DNA of 32,011 nucleotides from Methanosaeta sp. PtaU1.Bin060 (GTDB lineage: Archaea; Halobacteriota; Methanosarcinia; Methanotrichales; Methanotrichaceae): assembly GCA_002067365.1 (NCBI GenBank), contig MVRK01000050.1, positions 1 through 32,011 of the forward strand, given 5' to 3'. The translations under genes and the position numbers were made by a program. The notes beneath the pieces are model-generated. The model saw nothing but the letters and a program-made list of their open reading frames with translations, did not search any database and was not told where the DNA came from. Within the stretch, counting starts at the first letter, position 1. Every line of letters begins with the position of its first letter. Below are positions 31,212 to 32,011 of the stretch, piece after piece.

Positions 31212-31795
31212 TTTCCTTTACCGTCGTGGGCCCTGATCCCTGGCCTCGTCTTCTCAGTGCCGAAGCCCTTTCTTCGCAGGCCGCGCCCCTTTCTGCCTGC
31301 GCTCGTCTTGCCGTGAACCGCCCTGCCTCTGTGGACGTCTTCTGTCACCCAGCTCAGGTCCTTGTCGTTCTGAATGGCAGGATGGCTCGGGTCCACCAGG
31401 ATGACCTCATACCACTTGTGTTTGCCGTCCTCCGCCACCCAGTAGGAGTTCAGGACCTCCATATTGCGAAAGCGCCTTCCTGCACGCTCCTCTGCGATGC
31501 GCTGGATGGATTTGGCCATGGTCATCATGTTCAAGCCCATCTTGCTCGTCTTGCGATTCCTCTCGTAGCGGGACTTGCGACGGCCGCCCCGCCTCACCTT
31601 CACGCGGGCCACGATGATGCCCTGCTTGGCCTTGTAGCCCAGCGCCCGCGCCCTATCGAGACGCGTAGGCCTATCGATCTTCTGAACAGTCATCTCCCGG
31701 CGCCAGGCTCGAAGCCTGTCCTGCCGGAGCGCACCGACGTAGCCCTCCCTCGGAGAGGACCATGCAGCGCCTATGTAGTTGTAAAAAGACTTCAT
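31208..31795 (-). CDS. rpl15e: 50S ribosomal protein L15e (eL15)
   Basis: 195 aa, the usual length. It begins [12 protein letters not shown] and has [41 protein letters not shown] and the C-terminal [20 protein letters not shown]. Very basic, a protein of the large ribosomal subunit. AGGTGA lies 6 bases before ATG 31795. First gene of the superoperon in this window. Confidence 0.97.
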   Translation of the reverse strand: MKSFYNYIGAAWSSPREGYVGALRQDRLRAWRREMTVQKIDRPTRLDRARALGYKAKQGIIVARVKVRRGGRRKSRYERNRKTSKMGLNMMTMAKSIQRIAEERAGRRFRNMEVLNSYWVAEDGKHKWYEVILVDPSHPAIQNDKDLSWVTEDVHRGRAVHGKTSAGRKGRGLRRKGFGTEKTRPGIRAHDGKGK

Positions 31796-31914
31796 CCTTT
31801 TTCACCTGTACCGGTTCGACCGAAGGGTCACATTCCGGAACCAAAGCTCAAATCCGCTTCATGGAGATAAAGCTTTGCAAAGGAAGAACCGGAATCTCTA
31901 TGCGATCGATGCTG

Positions 31915-31960
31915 TTGGAAGCAGTGAACACTCCCCGCCCTAAAGGGCGGAGCTTCTAGC
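31915..31960 (+). mobile_element. GC hairpin resembling an IS200/IS605-type element end
   Basis: CCGCCC-TAAA-GGGCGG (31935-31950) is a perfect 6-base stem with a 4-base loop inside a short frame that ends NTPRPKGRSF-stop. Hairpins of this type with a tetraloop occur at the right ends of IS200/IS605-group elements in methanogens. Only about 200 bases remain before the window edge and no tnpA or tnpB coding sequence is seen, so this is a remnant or a stand-alone copy, or a chance terminator hairpin. Confidence 0.35.
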
Positions 31961-32011
31961 GTTTTGCAGAGATTGTGTTCCCAATCTCAATATGTTTATT
32001 GCTGCGTTCCA

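Noticed and set aside
31226-31870. 214-aa plus-strand ORF opposite rpl15e
   Set aside because: Antisense to a ribosomal protein gene, without SD or recognisable domain.
1-32011. CRISPR array, prophage or restriction/defence island
   Set aside because: No regularly spaced repeats and no cas, phage or defence genes found by reading the window.

Overview
The window is archaeal. It carries a 3-dehydroquinate synthase II, an archaeal exosome/RNase P/proteasome superoperon, ribosomal proteins L15e and L37ae, RNA polymerase subunit P, prefoldin, KEOPS Pcc1, archaeal TATA boxes and Shine-Dalgarno (SD) motifs. Two ECF-type cobalt/nickel importers, a CooT-family nickel protein, a COG1361/ABC-2 export module and secreted Asn/Ser/Thr-rich proteins point to a methanogen of the Methanosarcinales/Methanotrichales. 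Methanothrix (Methanosaeta)-like is my best guess; it rests on gene content and recall, not on a database search. TTG starts with good SD motifs are common here, so several starts were moved from the longest open frame.

Layout. 1-3.1 kb: a QueG-like dicluster iron-sulfur protein (+), DHQ synthase II (-) and an HTH_10 regulator (-) with a perfect palindrome upstream. 3.2-7.7 kb (+): a COG1361 membrane-anchored exoprotein, ABC ATPase and ABC-2 permease, then a CorA channel. 7.7-10.5 kb: an ScpB with a large extra C-terminal region, a helical protein of unknown function, and RNase Z. 10.7-14.5 kb: a 1251-aa secreted repeat protein. 14.8-17.8 kb (-): cbiMNQO, best read as the cobalt importer. 18.0-19.0 kb (-): a secreted Cys-containing protein. 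19.5-22.4 kb (+): a second M-N-Q-O set, best read as the nickel importer, whose ATPase ends in a His-rich tail.

22.6-24.5 kb holds small genes that look metal-related: a 123-aa protein ending in HHxCxxC, a 38-aa His/Cys peptide (13 His, 4 Cys, CCH at both ends), a minimal PUA-domain protein, and a CooT-family nickel protein. The 38-aa peptide shares its HEHxHxH-x-GE pattern with the tail of the neighbouring ATPase and resembles the Hpn type of nickel-storage peptide. With the importer and CooT it suggests a local nickel uptake, buffering and delivery set, which would suit an organism that depends on CODH/ACS and F430. I consider this the most interesting part of the window.

24.5-31.8 kb (-) is the superoperon, transcribed right to left: rpl15e, a COG1325 RNA-binding protein, rnp3 (Rpp30), rnp2 (Pop5), psmA, sbds, rrp4, rrp41, rrp42, rpl37ae, rpoP, pcc1, pfdB, then tRNA-Arg(UCU) and cooT. 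The far right edge has a GC-rich hairpin of the kind found at IS200/IS605-type element ends.
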